In this document: one piece after another, positions 1 to 8,622 of the stretch
Layout: each line of letters begins with the position of its first letter
Numbering within the stretch: position 1 is the first letter of the stretch
Source: Ruminococcus sp.
GTDB lineage: Bacteria; Bacillota; Clostridia; Oscillospirales; Ruminococcaceae
Direction: 5' to 3'
Assembly (NCBI GenBank): GCA_015066705.1
Contig: SVNV01000001.1
Span: 62,001 to 126,000, forward strand
DNA: 64,000 nt
Position numbers and translations under genes: made by a program
Notes under the pieces: generated by a model
Told to the model about the DNA's origin: nothing
Databases searched by the model: none
The model's input: the letters and a program-made list of their open reading frames with translations, nothing else

Positions 1-266
1 ATACAGCTTTCGCAAGGAATAATTTTTTCGCTATTTGACTGATAGATTCCTGAAATAATCTGACGGTTTGTATTGGTATAAAATCCGTGCTGAACCTTAT
101 TTCTATAATTATAGGGGTTTTTCATTCCTATAATTTTTTCTACCTCACAGAATTTAGAAAGCATTCTCTCAGCTTTATTCTGTTTCCACAAAAGCTGTTC
201 AGGGTAGCTCATTTCAAGCTGGCAACCACCACAGCGTTTAAAAAGTCTGCATTTATTTTCTGCCAT
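1..266 (-). CDS. 23S rRNA (uracil-5-)-methyltransferase RlmD/RlmCD family, N-terminal part, cut by window edge
   Basis: Reading the minus strand from ATG at 266 to the window edge gives an open frame of about 88 residues. It starts MAENKCRLFKRCGGCQLEM and contains a YPEQLLWKQ stretch. The cysteines at residues 6, 12 and 15 in the CGGC context are the iron-sulfur ligands at the N-terminus of TrmA/RumA-type enzymes, which methylate C5 of uracil in 23S rRNA using SAM. This example has no TRAM domain before the cluster. A GTG at 278 in the same frame is an alternative start; neither has a strong ribosome binding site. It lies directly downstream of another RNA methyltransferase gene, with a duplicated end of that gene in between. 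The catalytic domain is outside the window, so the exact target (U747 or U1939 type) cannot be told. Confidence 0.85.
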   Translation of the reverse strand, partial: MAENKCRLFKRCGGCQLEMSYPEQLLWKQNKAERMLSKFCEVEKIIGMKNPYNYRNKVQHGFYTNTNRQIISGIYQSNSEKIIPCESC

Positions 267-302
267 AATTTTCTTCACGCATCCTACTTATTTATCCAAA
301 CA

Positions 303-380
303 CTATTTAAAATACATATAAAGATTACACTTTATCATTCCGTTATAAAGCTTACGCTTTTTGTCGGCTTTCTTTCCGAA
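303..380 (-). repeat. Duplicated 3' end of the RlmL-like methyltransferase gene (outer copy)
   Basis: Positions 313-380 match 512-579 (the end of the intact methyltransferase gene) with a single mismatch over 68 bases. The next 10 bases, to 303, are diverged, but every codon there stays synonymous or conservative: TAC/TAT, TTC/TTT, AGA/AAA and stop TAA/TAG. Read on the minus strand this copy encodes KFFGKKADKKRKLYNGM and onward to LYMYFK, then stop at 303-305. It lies 36 bases before the start of the next gene, where a native gene end would be expected, so it is probably the ancestral end displaced by the insert at 381-511. Confidence 0.85.
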
Positions 381-511
381 AAACTTAATGAGAGGGAGAC
401 CCTTTTAAAAAAGTTCAAGTCCCAATAAAGATGTTTATGGTTCTCCCCCTCATGGCTCCCCCTCTCCTTATTAAAAGACAGCAAAAGCCACAAGGTATTC
501 TTTATCTGAAG
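381..511. repeat. Spacer between the two copies of the methyltransferase 3' end; inverted-repeat element
   Basis: About 130 bases with no convincing gene. On the minus strand its two halves carry an imperfect inverted repeat: a CTTTTAATAAGGAGAGGGGG arm near 465-485 faces a TCTCCCTCTCATTAAG arm near 381-402. The inserted DNA could therefore fold into a long hairpin. A short open frame crosses it (335-529) but is simply the out-of-frame reading of the repeat. Confidence 0.6.
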
Positions 512-1614
512 TACATATAAAGATTGCACTTTATCATTCCGTTATAAAGCTTACGCTTTTTGTCGGCTTTCTTTCCGAAGAATTGTTCAAAATCCTCGTG
601 TGGTGAAATAATATACGCTGGGCTTTCTCTGTCGGGGCAGAGCTTTTCTCCGAGCACACCATAGAGCTTTTCAGCCTCTTTGACTTCAAGCATTCTTTCG
701 CCGTAAGGTGGGTTACAAAGTGCGATAGTCCCCTTTTCACGTTTGAGTTTTCTCACATCACGCATATCAACTTCAATCTTTGAGCCGACACCTGCTTTTT
801 TGGCATTCGCCTCGCTGAGTGCCACAGCAGCGCCGTCAATATCATAGCCGAACGCCTTAAAGCTTCCCTGTTTATTTATCTGTGAAAGTGCGTAATCACG
901 CTGATTTTTCCACACTTCAGGTGAAATGGCACCCCAGCTTTCAGCCAGAAATTTTCTTCTGAGACCCGGTGCGATATTCAGTGCTTTATAAGCCGACTCG
1001 ATAAGAAAAGTTCCCGAACCGCACATAGGGTCAACAACAACACTATCCTCACGGATTCTTGCAAGGTCAACAATTCCTGCCGCAAGGGTTTCTTTAATAG
1101 GTGCGTCATTGGAATTTCTACGATAGCCTCTCTTATGAAGTCCGATACCTGTTGTATCAAGATAAATTGTAGCAATATCCTTCAGAATAGTAAACTGAAG
1201 CTGATATGTAGCTCCTGTTTCATCAAACCAGCTTGTATTATATTTAGCTTTAAGTCTTTCAACGCAGGCTTTTTTAATTATTTTCTGACAGTCAGGCACG
1301 CTATGAAGCTGTGAATTAAGGCTATGTCCCTTTACAGGAAAAGCATCATTCTTCCCCACAAAATCTTCAAGAGGAATTTTCTTTACGCCCTGAAAAAGCT
1401 CCTCAAAGGTTGTAGCCTTAAAAGATGCAAGCTCAACAAGCACTCTTTCTGCGGTTGCAAGGCAGATATTAGCTCTTGCGAGGATATTTTCATCACCTTC
1501 AAAGGTAACCTTTCCGTCGGTAACATTTATATTTTCTCCGCCGATTTTTTTAATTTCAAAATTAAGTACACTTTCAAGCCCGAAATGGCACGGGCAGGAC
1601 AATTTAAGTTTCAT
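502..1614 (-). CDS. THUMP-domain SAM-dependent RNA methyltransferase (RlmL N-terminal/YpsC type)
   Basis: A 370-residue protein expected to methylate N2 of a guanosine in 23S rRNA or a related RNA base. The N-terminal third is a ferredoxin-like plus THUMP RNA-binding region. The catalytic domain follows with a SAM-binding DPMCGSGTFLIESA motif at about residues 190-203 and a catalytic NPPYGERM motif near residue 300. ATG at 1614 is chosen because AAAGGA lies 8 bases upstream; the longer frame from 1647 lacks a site. It is shorter than E. coli RlmL, which carries a second methyltransferase (RlmK); this is the usual Firmicute form. A near-perfect copy of its last 23-26 codons lies 200 bases downstream at 303-380. 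Confidence 0.9.
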   Translation of the reverse strand: MKLKLSCPCHFGLESVLNFEIKKIGGENINVTDGKVTFEGDENILARANICLATAERVLVELASFKATTFEELFQGVKKIPLEDFVGKNDAFPVKGHSLNSQLHSVPDCQKIIKKACVERLKAKYNTSWFDETGATYQLQFTILKDIATIYLDTTGIGLHKRGYRRNSNDAPIKETLAAGIVDLARIREDSVVVDPMCGSGTFLIESAYKALNIAPGLRRKFLAESWGAISPEVWKNQRDYALSQINKQGSFKAFGYDIDGAAVALSEANAKKAGVGSKIEVDMRDVRKLKREKGTIALCNPPYGERMLEVKEAEKLYGVLGEKLCPDRESPAYIISPHEDFEQFFGKKADKKRKLYNGMIKCNLYMYFR

Positions 1615-1649
1615 CAACGCAGTCCTTTCATTTTTATTTTTACACAAAT

Positions 1650-1673
1650 AAGAGGCCGGACAAACGACCTCTT
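1650..1673 (-). terminator. Hairpin after the PBP gene, possible weak terminator
   Basis: A 9-bp stem with one G-U pair (AAGAGGTCG / CGGCCTCTT on the minus strand) and a 6-base loop lies between the PBP stop and the methyltransferase start. It is followed by ATTTGTG rather than a clean T run, so partial termination or read-through is likely. Confidence 0.5.
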
Positions 1674-1690
1674 ACAAGTTATTTTAAGTT

Positions 1691-3898
1691 TTAATTCTTT
1701 GGCTTTTCCGTCTTATGGCCCTTACAAGTCTGAGGAATACACGATACCTTATAATATCCCACGCTTGTTTTGGTACAGGTTGACGATGCAATATTACCTG
1801 TCTGTGAGCAGAAGGTCTTCTTAACGACTGTATCAGGCGATTCAAACTCTTTAGTATCCGTTGAATTCGCAATTTCGCCAAAGACATTCTTCCAGATTTT
1901 CGCAATATTCTGATACTGGTTTGTAGGAATCTTCTTTACGTTTTCATAACCAATCCACACACCGCTTACATAGTCAGGTGTACAGCTTACAAAAGTGAGG
2001 TTCTGCCAATCCTGAGAAGTACCTGTTTTTCCACAGACATCAAGTCCGTCAATCTTAGCAGCCTTACCTGTTCCCTGTGAGCTATCAACTGCAGTCTTGA
2101 GCATTCTGTTCATAATATAAGCTGTTGATTCGTCGATTGCCTTTTCATAGAAATGATTGTTTTCGTAAATGATATTTCCTTCTCTATCGATAATCTGTGA
2201 AACAAAATGCGGGTCATAATACTTACCGCCGTTTCCGAAAATCTGATAGGAAGCAACAAGTTCAAGAAGCGAAGTACCGTTTCTCATACCACCAACCGTC
2301 ATTGGTGAATAATCGATATCGTAGTTAGGGTCAAGGGTTGTTAAATGAAGCTTACTCTGAAGGAAATTATAAGCATAAGCCGGGGTCATCTTCTGAATAA
2401 GCTGAGCCGGTGCTGTATTAAGTGATTTCTGGAGCATTACATAAGTCGGGTAATAATTTCTCGACCAGTTTGCATAATCTCCTGTTTCCGAATAGTTTCG
2501 TGGCCATTCGGTTTCAGCGCCATTAATCTTGATTTTAATAGGTTCGTCCTTGAACATTGTTGACCATGTAATCAAATCCTGTTCAAGAGCCGGTGCATAG
2601 GAAGCGATAGGTTTGATTGTCGAACCCGGTGAACGGGTAGCCTGAGTTGCGTTATTCCAGCCCATATACACTGTTTTTTCGCCACGGTTACCGACAATCG
2701 CCTTTACATTTCCCTTATAGTCCATACAAACAAATGACGACCAGAGCTCATCGCCCTCAAAAGAATATGCCTGGAAGTTCTTATCATTATTATACGCTTC
2801 CTCAATCTTCTCCTGCATCTGAAGGTCAACATTTGTTCTGATTGTATATCCGCCGCCCTTAAGTCTTTCAGAAGCAGCTGAATAAGTCAGTCCGTAGTAT
2901 TCCTGAATAAGTCCGATTGTTTCTCTTATTGCCTCATCGACATAATAAGACGAAACGCCCTGGTTCTTAATAATTTCAGCAGAGTTATCGGTATCCGACG
3001 AGAAATTAAGGTCGCCTGTAATCACAAGCTCTTCTTTGAGTGCAATTTCGTATTCTTCCGTTGAAATCGCACCGTTATTAAGCATAACCTTAAGGATATT
3101 TCTTCGTCTTTCGTAGTTATTATCAAGGTGGTCATAAGGGTTTCTCTTTGAAGGGTTTTTAGTAATTGCCGCAAGGCTTGCAGCTTCGCCCAGAGAAAGC
3201 TCAGAAACGTCCTTACTGAAATAGAAGTTAGCAGCCGCCTGAACACCTCTTATATTATACCAGTTTGTATTAAGCGAAATAATATTCAGGTATGTTTCAA
3301 GAATTTCGTCCTTGGTATAGGTTTTTTCGATATTGATAGAACGGGTAATTTCTCTCAGCTTTCTTGTAATTCCCGCTCCGCCTCTTGTATCGTCGTCGCC
3401 TGTAATATTCTTGATTGTCTGCTGAGTGATAGTAGAACCACCAAATTCGTCGTCATAGAACTTAAGAATCAGGTTTGCAAAAGCCGCAAAGGTTCTCTTG
3501 AAGTCAACGCCGTCGTGGGAATAAAATCTTTCGTCTTCTGAATAAACGAAAGCATCACGGACGTGCTTCGGAACATTTTCCAAATCAACCCACACACGTC
3601 TTTCACCATCCTGAGTCAGAGTATAATATGTTGTATACTCATCAGATTCAGGGTCAAGAGGGTTAAACTCAGGGTTTACCGCAAGAAAACGGGAAGTAAA
3701 ATTAAGCTCAACGTTTTCAAGTGAAACCGGAGTGGTAGTATCTATATAATTAAGAACATAGATAGTAAGTGCCGTAACAAATACAGAGCCGGTAATAATC
3801 ATAATAAAGACCATTGACAGCAATACTGTTCCCGATATCTTCAAAATCTTTATCGGGGTACGAAATTTACTTTTTCTTCTTTTCTTCTTATTTTCCAT
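1691..3898 (-). CDS. Class A penicillin-binding protein (bifunctional transglycosylase/transpeptidase)
   Basis: A 735-residue membrane-anchored peptidoglycan polymerase. A basic N-terminus is followed by one transmembrane segment (about residues 20-50). The GT51 glycosyltransferase domain has EDERFYSHDG at 121-130 and GGSTITQQ at 153-160. The transpeptidase domain carries all three active-site motifs: SxxK as S426-T-I-K429, SxN as S492-L-N494 and KTG at 624-626. The C-terminus is short and Cys/Lys-rich, with no PASTA or fibronectin domains. It adds glycan strands and cross-links them on the outer face of the membrane. It has its own promoter at 3950-3978 and sits after a strong terminator. 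All catalytic motifs are intact, unlike in the DacF-like protein elsewhere in the window. Confidence 0.95.
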   Translation of the reverse strand: MENKKKRRKSKFRTPIKILKISGTVLLSMVFIMIITGSVFVTALTIYVLNYIDTTTPVSLENVELNFTSRFLAVNPEFNPLDPESDEYTTYYTLTQDGERRVWVDLENVPKHVRDAFVYSEDERFYSHDGVDFKRTFAAFANLILKFYDDEFGGSTITQQTIKNITGDDDTRGGAGITRKLREITRSINIEKTYTKDEILETYLNIISLNTNWYNIRGVQAAANFYFSKDVSELSLGEAASLAAITKNPSKRNPYDHLDNNYERRRNILKVMLNNGAISTEEYEIALKEELVITGDLNFSSDTDNSAEIIKNQGVSSYYVDEAIRETIGLIQEYYGLTYSAASERLKGGGYTIRTNVDLQMQEKIEEAYNNDKNFQAYSFEGDELWSSFVCMDYKGNVKAIVGNRGEKTVYMGWNNATQATRSPGSTIKPIASYAPALEQDLITWSTMFKDEPIKIKINGAETEWPRNYSETGDYANWSRNYYPTYVMLQKSLNTAPAQLIQKMTPAYAYNFLQSKLHLTTLDPNYDIDYSPMTVGGMRNGTSLLELVASYQIFGNGGKYYDPHFVSQIIDREGNIIYENNHFYEKAIDESTAYIMNRMLKTAVDSSQGTGKAAKIDGLDVCGKTGTSQDWQNLTFVSCTPDYVSGVWIGYENVKKIPTNQYQNIAKIWKNVFGEIANSTDTKEFESPDTVVKKTFCSQTGNIASSTCTKTSVGYYKVSCIPQTCKGHKTEKPKN

Positions 3899-3949
3899 AC
3901 CGTTATCCTTTCCGTCGCACGAATGCTCGACAAAAGTTCATACACATAC

Positions 3950-3978
3950 AGTATACCACAATTACATTGATTTTACAA
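3950..3978 (-). promoter_or_regulatory. Sigma-A-type promoter for the PBP gene
   Basis: On the minus strand, -35 TTGTAA (3973-3978), 17-base spacer, -10 TATACT (3950-3955). It lies about 50 bases upstream of the PBP start codon and just after the ispH-rpsA terminator. Confidence 0.7.
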
Positions 3979-3997
3979 GTGTTTTTAGCAAAAAACA

Positions 3998-4027
3998 AAG
4001 GGGGTGAAATACATTTCACGCCCCTTT
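3998..4027 (-). terminator. Rho-independent terminator after ispH-rpsA
   Basis: Minus strand: AAAGGGG then GTGAAAT pair with ATTTCAC then CCCCTTT around a 2-base tip, followed by GTTTTTTGC. A strong stem at the expected distance from the stop at 4039. Confidence 0.85.
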
Positions 4028-4038
4028 TTATTCAAAAA

Positions 4039-6039
4039 TTATTCTTCAGTTGCTTCAGCAGCTTCTTCTGCTACTTCTTCAACTGTTTCTTCAGCAGCTT
4101 CCTCAGCTACTTCTTCCTCTGGGAGCAAAGCTCTCATTGAAAGGCTGATTCTCTTCTGGTCTTCATCGATTTCAATAATCTGAGCATCAACAACATCGCC
4201 AACCTTAAGGATATCTGCAACATTATTTACTCTCTTATTTGCAATCTGTGAAATATGGATAAGGCCATCAATTCCATCCATAATCTGAGCAAATGCACCA
4301 AAAGAAGTGATTGAAACAACCTTAACGCTTACAACGTCATCCTTCTTATACTTAGCTTCAAACATTGCCCAAGGATTTTCTGATTCCTTCTTATATGAGA
4401 GAGAAACCTTTCCGTTTTCCTTATCAATATCCTTGATTGTAACAACAATCTTATCGCCAACTGAAACAACCTCTGATGGGTGCTTGATTCTTGCCCATGT
4501 AAGGTCAGGCTTTCTGATAAGTCCGTCAACGCCACCGAGGTCTACGAACACGCCGTAGTCGAGTACTGACTTAACTGTTCCCTCAACCTCTGCACCAACT
4601 TCAACGCCATCAAAGAACTCAGCCTTTGCAGCAGCTCTTGCTTCCTTAGCAACAGCTCTGATTGAGCCTACCGCTCTCTGTCTTGCTTCGTTTACGTCGA
4701 TAATCTTGAAATCAACGCTCTTCTTAAGAAGCTCTTCAAGCTTATCGTCACGTCTTGATGTTGCCTGTGATGCAGGAACGAACACCTTAACGCCGTTTGA
4801 AATTACGAGTACGCCGCCCTTAACAACGTTTGTAACTGTACCTGTAAGAACAGTTCCCTCGTCCTTAGCCTTAATGATTTCTTCAAAGCCCTTCTGTGCG
4901 TCAACCTTCTTCTTAGAAAGTGTAACAAGGCCGTCCTGGTCGCTGATTTTGAGGATAATAACCTCAATTTCGTCGCCAACCTTAACCACATCCTCCGGCT
5001 TGAGTGATGGGTCGTCTGTGAGTTCTGAAGCAGGAATAATACCGGTATGCTTTGTACCGATATCAACAGTAACTTCACTGTTGTTAACAGTTGTTATGTA
5101 ACCGGTTACTCTAGCTCCTGTATATATTTTCTTGAAAGACTGTTCAAGTGCCTCCGCAAAATCAAATTCCTCTTCGTTCAAAAGAATTTCGCTCATGGTA
5201 GTTTGTACCTCCTTGATTATATATGCAGGAGTCGATGCCCCCGCGGATATCCCTATGAATTTCAAGCCTGAGAAGTCTATTGACCTTAGTTCTTCTGCGC
5301 TCTCTATAAGATAACATCTGCAATACTCTTCACACACATTTTTAAGTTTGAGTGTATTTGAACTATGGCGTCCGCCCACGATTATCATACAATCTGATTT
5401 TTTCGCAAGCTCCTTAGCTTCCCTCTGTCTTTCGGCAGTAGCATTACAGATAGTGTTATTCACTTCTGCTTCCGGCATCAGCTCTTTAATCTTTGCAACA
5501 CAGTCATTCCACACCGACAGATTAAAAGTCGTCTGTGAAACAACAGCTACCTTTTTATCCGTCAGCTTTTCAGCAATTTCACAAAGCTGAGAAACGCTTC
5601 CAAAAACATAGCTATCGCCCGTACAGTGGCCTCTTATTCCCATAACCTCAGGGTGTTTTTCATCCCCTGCAATCAGCACTGCATATCCCTCATCGGAATA
5701 CTTACGTGCAAGCTTATGGATTCTGTCCACAAAAGGGCAAGTCGCATCAATCACCACGGCATTTATAGCCTCAAGTTTCTCATAAACATCAAGTCCCACC
5801 CCATGTGAACGAATCACAACAGGCTGGCCCTCCTTAACCTGAGAAACGTCGCTTACCGCTCTGACACCTTTGACCTCCAAGTCCGAAACCACATTATTAT
5901 TGTGGATTATCGGCCCTAATGTTACCAAATTATCATAGTTATTTAGTTTATTATACACTATTTTTACAGCTCTGTCTACACCAAAACAAAATCCTGCCGA
6001 TTTTGCGGTAAAAATTTTACAGTTTGTTAACATTCTCAT
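4039..6039 (-). CDS. ispH: Bifunctional IspH (HMBPP reductase) / ribosomal protein S1-like fusion
   Basis: A 666-residue fusion. Residues 1 to about 290 are IspH, the last MEP-pathway enzyme, which reduces HMBPP to IPP and DMAPP. The three cluster cysteines are at 18 (AGFCFG), 101 (DATCPFV) and 198 (NTICNAT), with conserved His at 46, 79 and 129. From about residue 310 there are four S1 RNA-binding repeats, for example GARVTGYITTV, GTVLTGTVTNV, GAEVEGTVKSVLDYGVFVDL and VVSVKVVSITSFGAF. An acidic Glu/Ala tail ends the protein. This fusion is known in Clostridia; why isoprenoid synthesis is joined to an S1 protein is not established. It overlaps the end of cmk-plsC by 23 bases, which suggests translational coupling. 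ATG at 6033 is an alternative start. Confidence 0.95.
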   Translation of the reverse strand: MRMLTNCKIFTAKSAGFCFGVDRAVKIVYNKLNNYDNLVTLGPIIHNNNVVSDLEVKGVRAVSDVSQVKEGQPVVIRSHGVGLDVYEKLEAINAVVIDATCPFVDRIHKLARKYSDEGYAVLIAGDEKHPEVMGIRGHCTGDSYVFGSVSQLCEIAEKLTDKKVAVVSQTTFNLSVWNDCVAKIKELMPEAEVNNTICNATAERQREAKELAKKSDCMIIVGGRHSSNTLKLKNVCEEYCRCYLIESAEELRSIDFSGLKFIGISAGASTPAYIIKEVQTTMSEILLNEEEFDFAEALEQSFKKIYTGARVTGYITTVNNSEVTVDIGTKHTGIIPASELTDDPSLKPEDVVKVGDEIEVIILKISDQDGLVTLSKKKVDAQKGFEEIIKAKDEGTVLTGTVTNVVKGGVLVISNGVKVFVPASQATSRRDDKLEELLKKSVDFKIIDVNEARQRAVGSIRAVAKEARAAAKAEFFDGVEVGAEVEGTVKSVLDYGVFVDLGGVDGLIRKPDLTWARIKHPSEVVSVGDKIVVTIKDIDKENGKVSLSYKKESENPWAMFEAKYKKDDVVSVKVVSITSFGAFAQIMDGIDGLIHISQIANKRVNNVADILKVGDVVDAQIIEIDEDQKRISLSMRALLPEEEVAEEAAEETVEEVAEEAAEATEE

Positions 6040-7372
6040 TCACCAAGTTATTTATATCATCTGATATTCTGTTTTTCAGGATTTTAAGTTCTCTCGCCGA
6101 AGTAGAGTTTACACCAAGTTCAGACGGTTCAACAGGTGGAGCAAAAGCAAGGATAATCTTCTTTCTGAATTTAAGCTTTCCTTCAAAAATAATAGCTGTT
6201 GGAACGATTGTTGCCTGCGCAACAGCGCCTATAAGTGCAACTCCTGTTTTAATCTTTCCAACCTTACCGTCCTTTGAGCGTGTACCCTCAGGGAAAATAA
6301 TCAGATTTCTGCCCTTATTAAGCTCTTCGATTGCCCTGTCGATAGCCTCGGTATCGCCCTTACCTCTTTTTACAGGGAAAGCACCAAGCCAGCCGATAAG
6401 CCACGCAAAGAATTTATTTCCCTGAAAAAGCTCTTCCTTTGCCATAAATGAAAGCGGAGTTCTGCCTGCGATTGCGAGAAAAACAGGGTCAGCATAGCTT
6501 CTATGTGTACTTGCGAAGATATGTCCACCCTTTTTAGGAATGTTTTCTTTACCCACAAACTCAATCTTATACCAGATTTTAAAAGCCAGTTTTACACAAA
6601 TTCTGACAAAGTTATAGCCAAGGCTTCTGAAAAAACCGAGCTTAGCGGTTTTATCAATAGGGTTTACGGGCATCATTTCTCTTTGAGTCTTATTTTTTTT
6701 TTCGCCGTCAAGTTTTTCTGTAATAATTCCGGAAATATGTGCAACAACCTCATCAAGGCTCATTTCAGAGCTATCAACCTCAATGGCATCATCAGCCTTT
6801 TTAAGAGGTGCGATTTCTCTGTGGGTATCGTTATAGTCACGCTTTATAATATCCTCGAGAACCTCTTCATAGGTAGAGGTATCACCCTTTTCCTGAAGCT
6901 CCTTGAAACGTCTTTCTGCACGCTTTTCAGCAGAGGCAGTAAGAAAAATCTTTACATCAGCATTTGGAAGAACGACGGTACCAATATCACGTCCGTCCAT
7001 AAGAATATTATTTTCACGAGCTATATTCTGCTGCAAATCAAAGAGAAATTCTCTCACTCTCGGAATTGCAGAAACAGCAGACGCACCCATTGAAATTTCA
7101 GGAGTTCTGATAAGCTCAGAAACATCCTCGCCGTTTAAGATGACTCTCTGACTTCCGTCAACGTAGCCAAGCTTCACGTCAAGACCTTCAAGGTTTGAAG
7201 CAACAGCCTCAGCATCCTTTACATCAACAGAATTTCTAATCATAAAAAGTGCGATTGAGCGGTAAAGTGCTCCCGTATCAACATAAACATACTGGATTTT
7301 TTTAGCAATAGCCTTTGCTATTGTAGATTTTCCTGCACCTGACGGTCCGTCGATAGCAATATTTATTCCCAT
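6017..7372 (-). CDS. cmk: Cytidylate kinase fused to a PlsC-type 1-acylglycerol-3-phosphate acyltransferase
   Basis: A 451-residue fusion. Residues 1 to about 218 are cytidylate kinase, which makes (d)CDP from (d)CMP: P-loop GPSGAGKSTIAK at 8-19 and the DGRDIGTVV motif. After a short linker, residues of about 235-451 form a lysophosphatidate acyltransferase with the HX4D motif (HRSYAD) and the FPEGTRSKDG substrate motif; a hydrophobic stretch before them may sit in the membrane. In many Clostridia cmk and plsC are adjacent genes; here they share one frame with no internal stop. CMP is consumed and released in CDP-diacylglycerol chemistry, so a link to phospholipid synthesis is plausible but unproven. 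The downstream ispH-rpsA overlaps it. Confidence 0.93.
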   Translation of the reverse strand: MGINIAIDGPSGAGKSTIAKAIAKKIQYVYVDTGALYRSIALFMIRNSVDVKDAEAVASNLEGLDVKLGYVDGSQRVILNGEDVSELIRTPEISMGASAVSAIPRVREFLFDLQQNIARENNILMDGRDIGTVVLPNADVKIFLTASAEKRAERRFKELQEKGDTSTYEEVLEDIIKRDYNDTHREIAPLKKADDAIEVDSSEMSLDEVVAHISGIITEKLDGEKKNKTQREMMPVNPIDKTAKLGFFRSLGYNFVRICVKLAFKIWYKIEFVGKENIPKKGGHIFASTHRSYADPVFLAIAGRTPLSFMAKEELFQGNKFFAWLIGWLGAFPVKRGKGDTEAIDRAIEELNKGRNLIIFPEGTRSKDGKVGKIKTGVALIGAVAQATIVPTAIIFEGKLKFRKKIILAFAPPVEPSELGVNSTSARELKILKNRISDDINNLVNENVNKL

Positions 7373-7390
7373 AATAAAACTCCTTATCTA

Positions 7391-8620
7391 TTATATATTA
7401 ACTGCAAAGGCGTATGCAGTCGAAAAAGCGATTTGAAGATTAAATCCACCCGTATATGCGTCGCAGTCGATTACTTCTCCTGCAAAATAAAGGTTTTTAG
7501 TAATCTTTGACTCCATAGTTTTAGGGTTGATTTCCTTTGTGGAAACTCCACCGCTTGTAATGATTGCCTCATCAACAGGTCGGAATTTCTTGATTGTAAA
7601 GGTAAGATTCTTAATCAGCTTAACAAGGTCCTGACGTTCCTCACGGGTGATTTCGTTAACCTTTTTTGTTCCGTCGATTCCGCTTAATCTCACAATCACC
7701 GGAATCATCTTTGACGGCAGAAGCTTTCCTAAAGAATTCTGAAAATCCCTGTTTTTAGCCTCTGTAAAATCCCTCAGCACTCTCTTATCCAGAGTATCTT
7801 CATCAAGGGCAGGCTTTAAGTCGATGGAAATTTTATATTCCCCGTCGTTTACATCACGGATATGTGAGCTTGCTGACAGCACAAGAGGGCCCGACACGCC
7901 AAAGTGTGTAAAAAGCATTTCACCCTGCTCTTTGAAAATCGGTTTTGATGAATTATCCTTCAATACGGATAATGCCACATTTTTAAGTGAAAGCCCCATC
8001 ATTTCCGTAGGTTCTTTTTCTTCTGTAACAACAGGCACAAGTGAAGGTCTTATTTCGGTAACTGTATGACCTGCTTGTTTTGCAAACTTATAGCCGTCAC
8101 CTGTCGAGCCTGTTTTCGGATAAGATTTTCCACCGGTAGCCACAAGCAGTTTTTCGCAGAAATATTCCCCGTTCTTACACTCAACACCCATAACCGTTTC
8201 ATTTTCGATTATGAGCTTAACAGCTTCGTCTTTGATAAATTCCACATCAGCGTCACGGCATTCTCTCACAAGTGCCGAAACAATATCAGAGGATTTATCG
8301 CTCTCTGGAAAAACTCTGTTTCCCCTCTCAGTTTTAAGTGGCACACCCGACCACTCAAAGAAATTCATAGTATCCTCGCTGGTAAACCCATTAAGTGCAG
8401 AATACAAAAAGCGAGGGTTTGTAGGGATATTTTTCATCACAGTTTCCACGTCGCAGTTATTTGTAACATTACATCTTCCCTTACCTGTGATAAGAAGCTT
8501 TTTTCCGTAAATATCATTCTTTTCGATAACGGCAGTTTTCTTTCCGAAGCGTCCGCAATGAACAGCGGCAAAAAGACCTGCTGCGCCACCGCCAATTATC
8601 AGAACATCAAATTTCTTCAT
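7391..8620 (-). CDS. NAD(P)/FAD-dependent oxidoreductase, HI0933/BaiN family
   Basis: A 409-residue flavoprotein. The N-terminal dinucleotide-binding motif GGGAAGLFAAVHCGRFG begins near residue 11, followed by the family signature GKKLLITGKGRCNVTN near 44-59. The middle region ATGGKSYPKTGSTGDGYKFA and the C-terminal FAGEVIDCDAYTGGFNLQ complete the HI0933-like fold. Members are broadly conserved in Firmicutes. One branch reduces bile-acid intermediates (BaiN), but substrate cannot be read from sequence and a housekeeping redox role is more likely. It is separated by 2 bases from the upstream RpiR-type regulator and by 18 bases from cmk-plsC, so all three are probably co-transcribed. Confidence 0.85.
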   Translation of the reverse strand: MKKFDVLIIGGGAAGLFAAVHCGRFGKKTAVIEKNDIYGKKLLITGKGRCNVTNNCDVETVMKNIPTNPRFLYSALNGFTSEDTMNFFEWSGVPLKTERGNRVFPESDKSSDIVSALVRECRDADVEFIKDEAVKLIIENETVMGVECKNGEYFCEKLLVATGGKSYPKTGSTGDGYKFAKQAGHTVTEIRPSLVPVVTEEKEPTEMMGLSLKNVALSVLKDNSSKPIFKEQGEMLFTHFGVSGPLVLSASSHIRDVNDGEYKISIDLKPALDEDTLDKRVLRDFTEAKNRDFQNSLGKLLPSKMIPVIVRLSGIDGTKKVNEITREERQDLVKLIKNLTFTIKKFRPVDEAIITSGGVSTKEINPKTMESKITKNLYFAGEVIDCDAYTGGFNLQIAFSTAYAFAVNI

Positions 8621-8622
8621 AG

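Noticed and set aside
87..428. Plus-strand ORF near the left edge
   Set aside because: It lies antisense to the RlmD-like N-terminus and the duplicated gene end, and encodes a low-complexity Phe/Lys/Leu-rich product.
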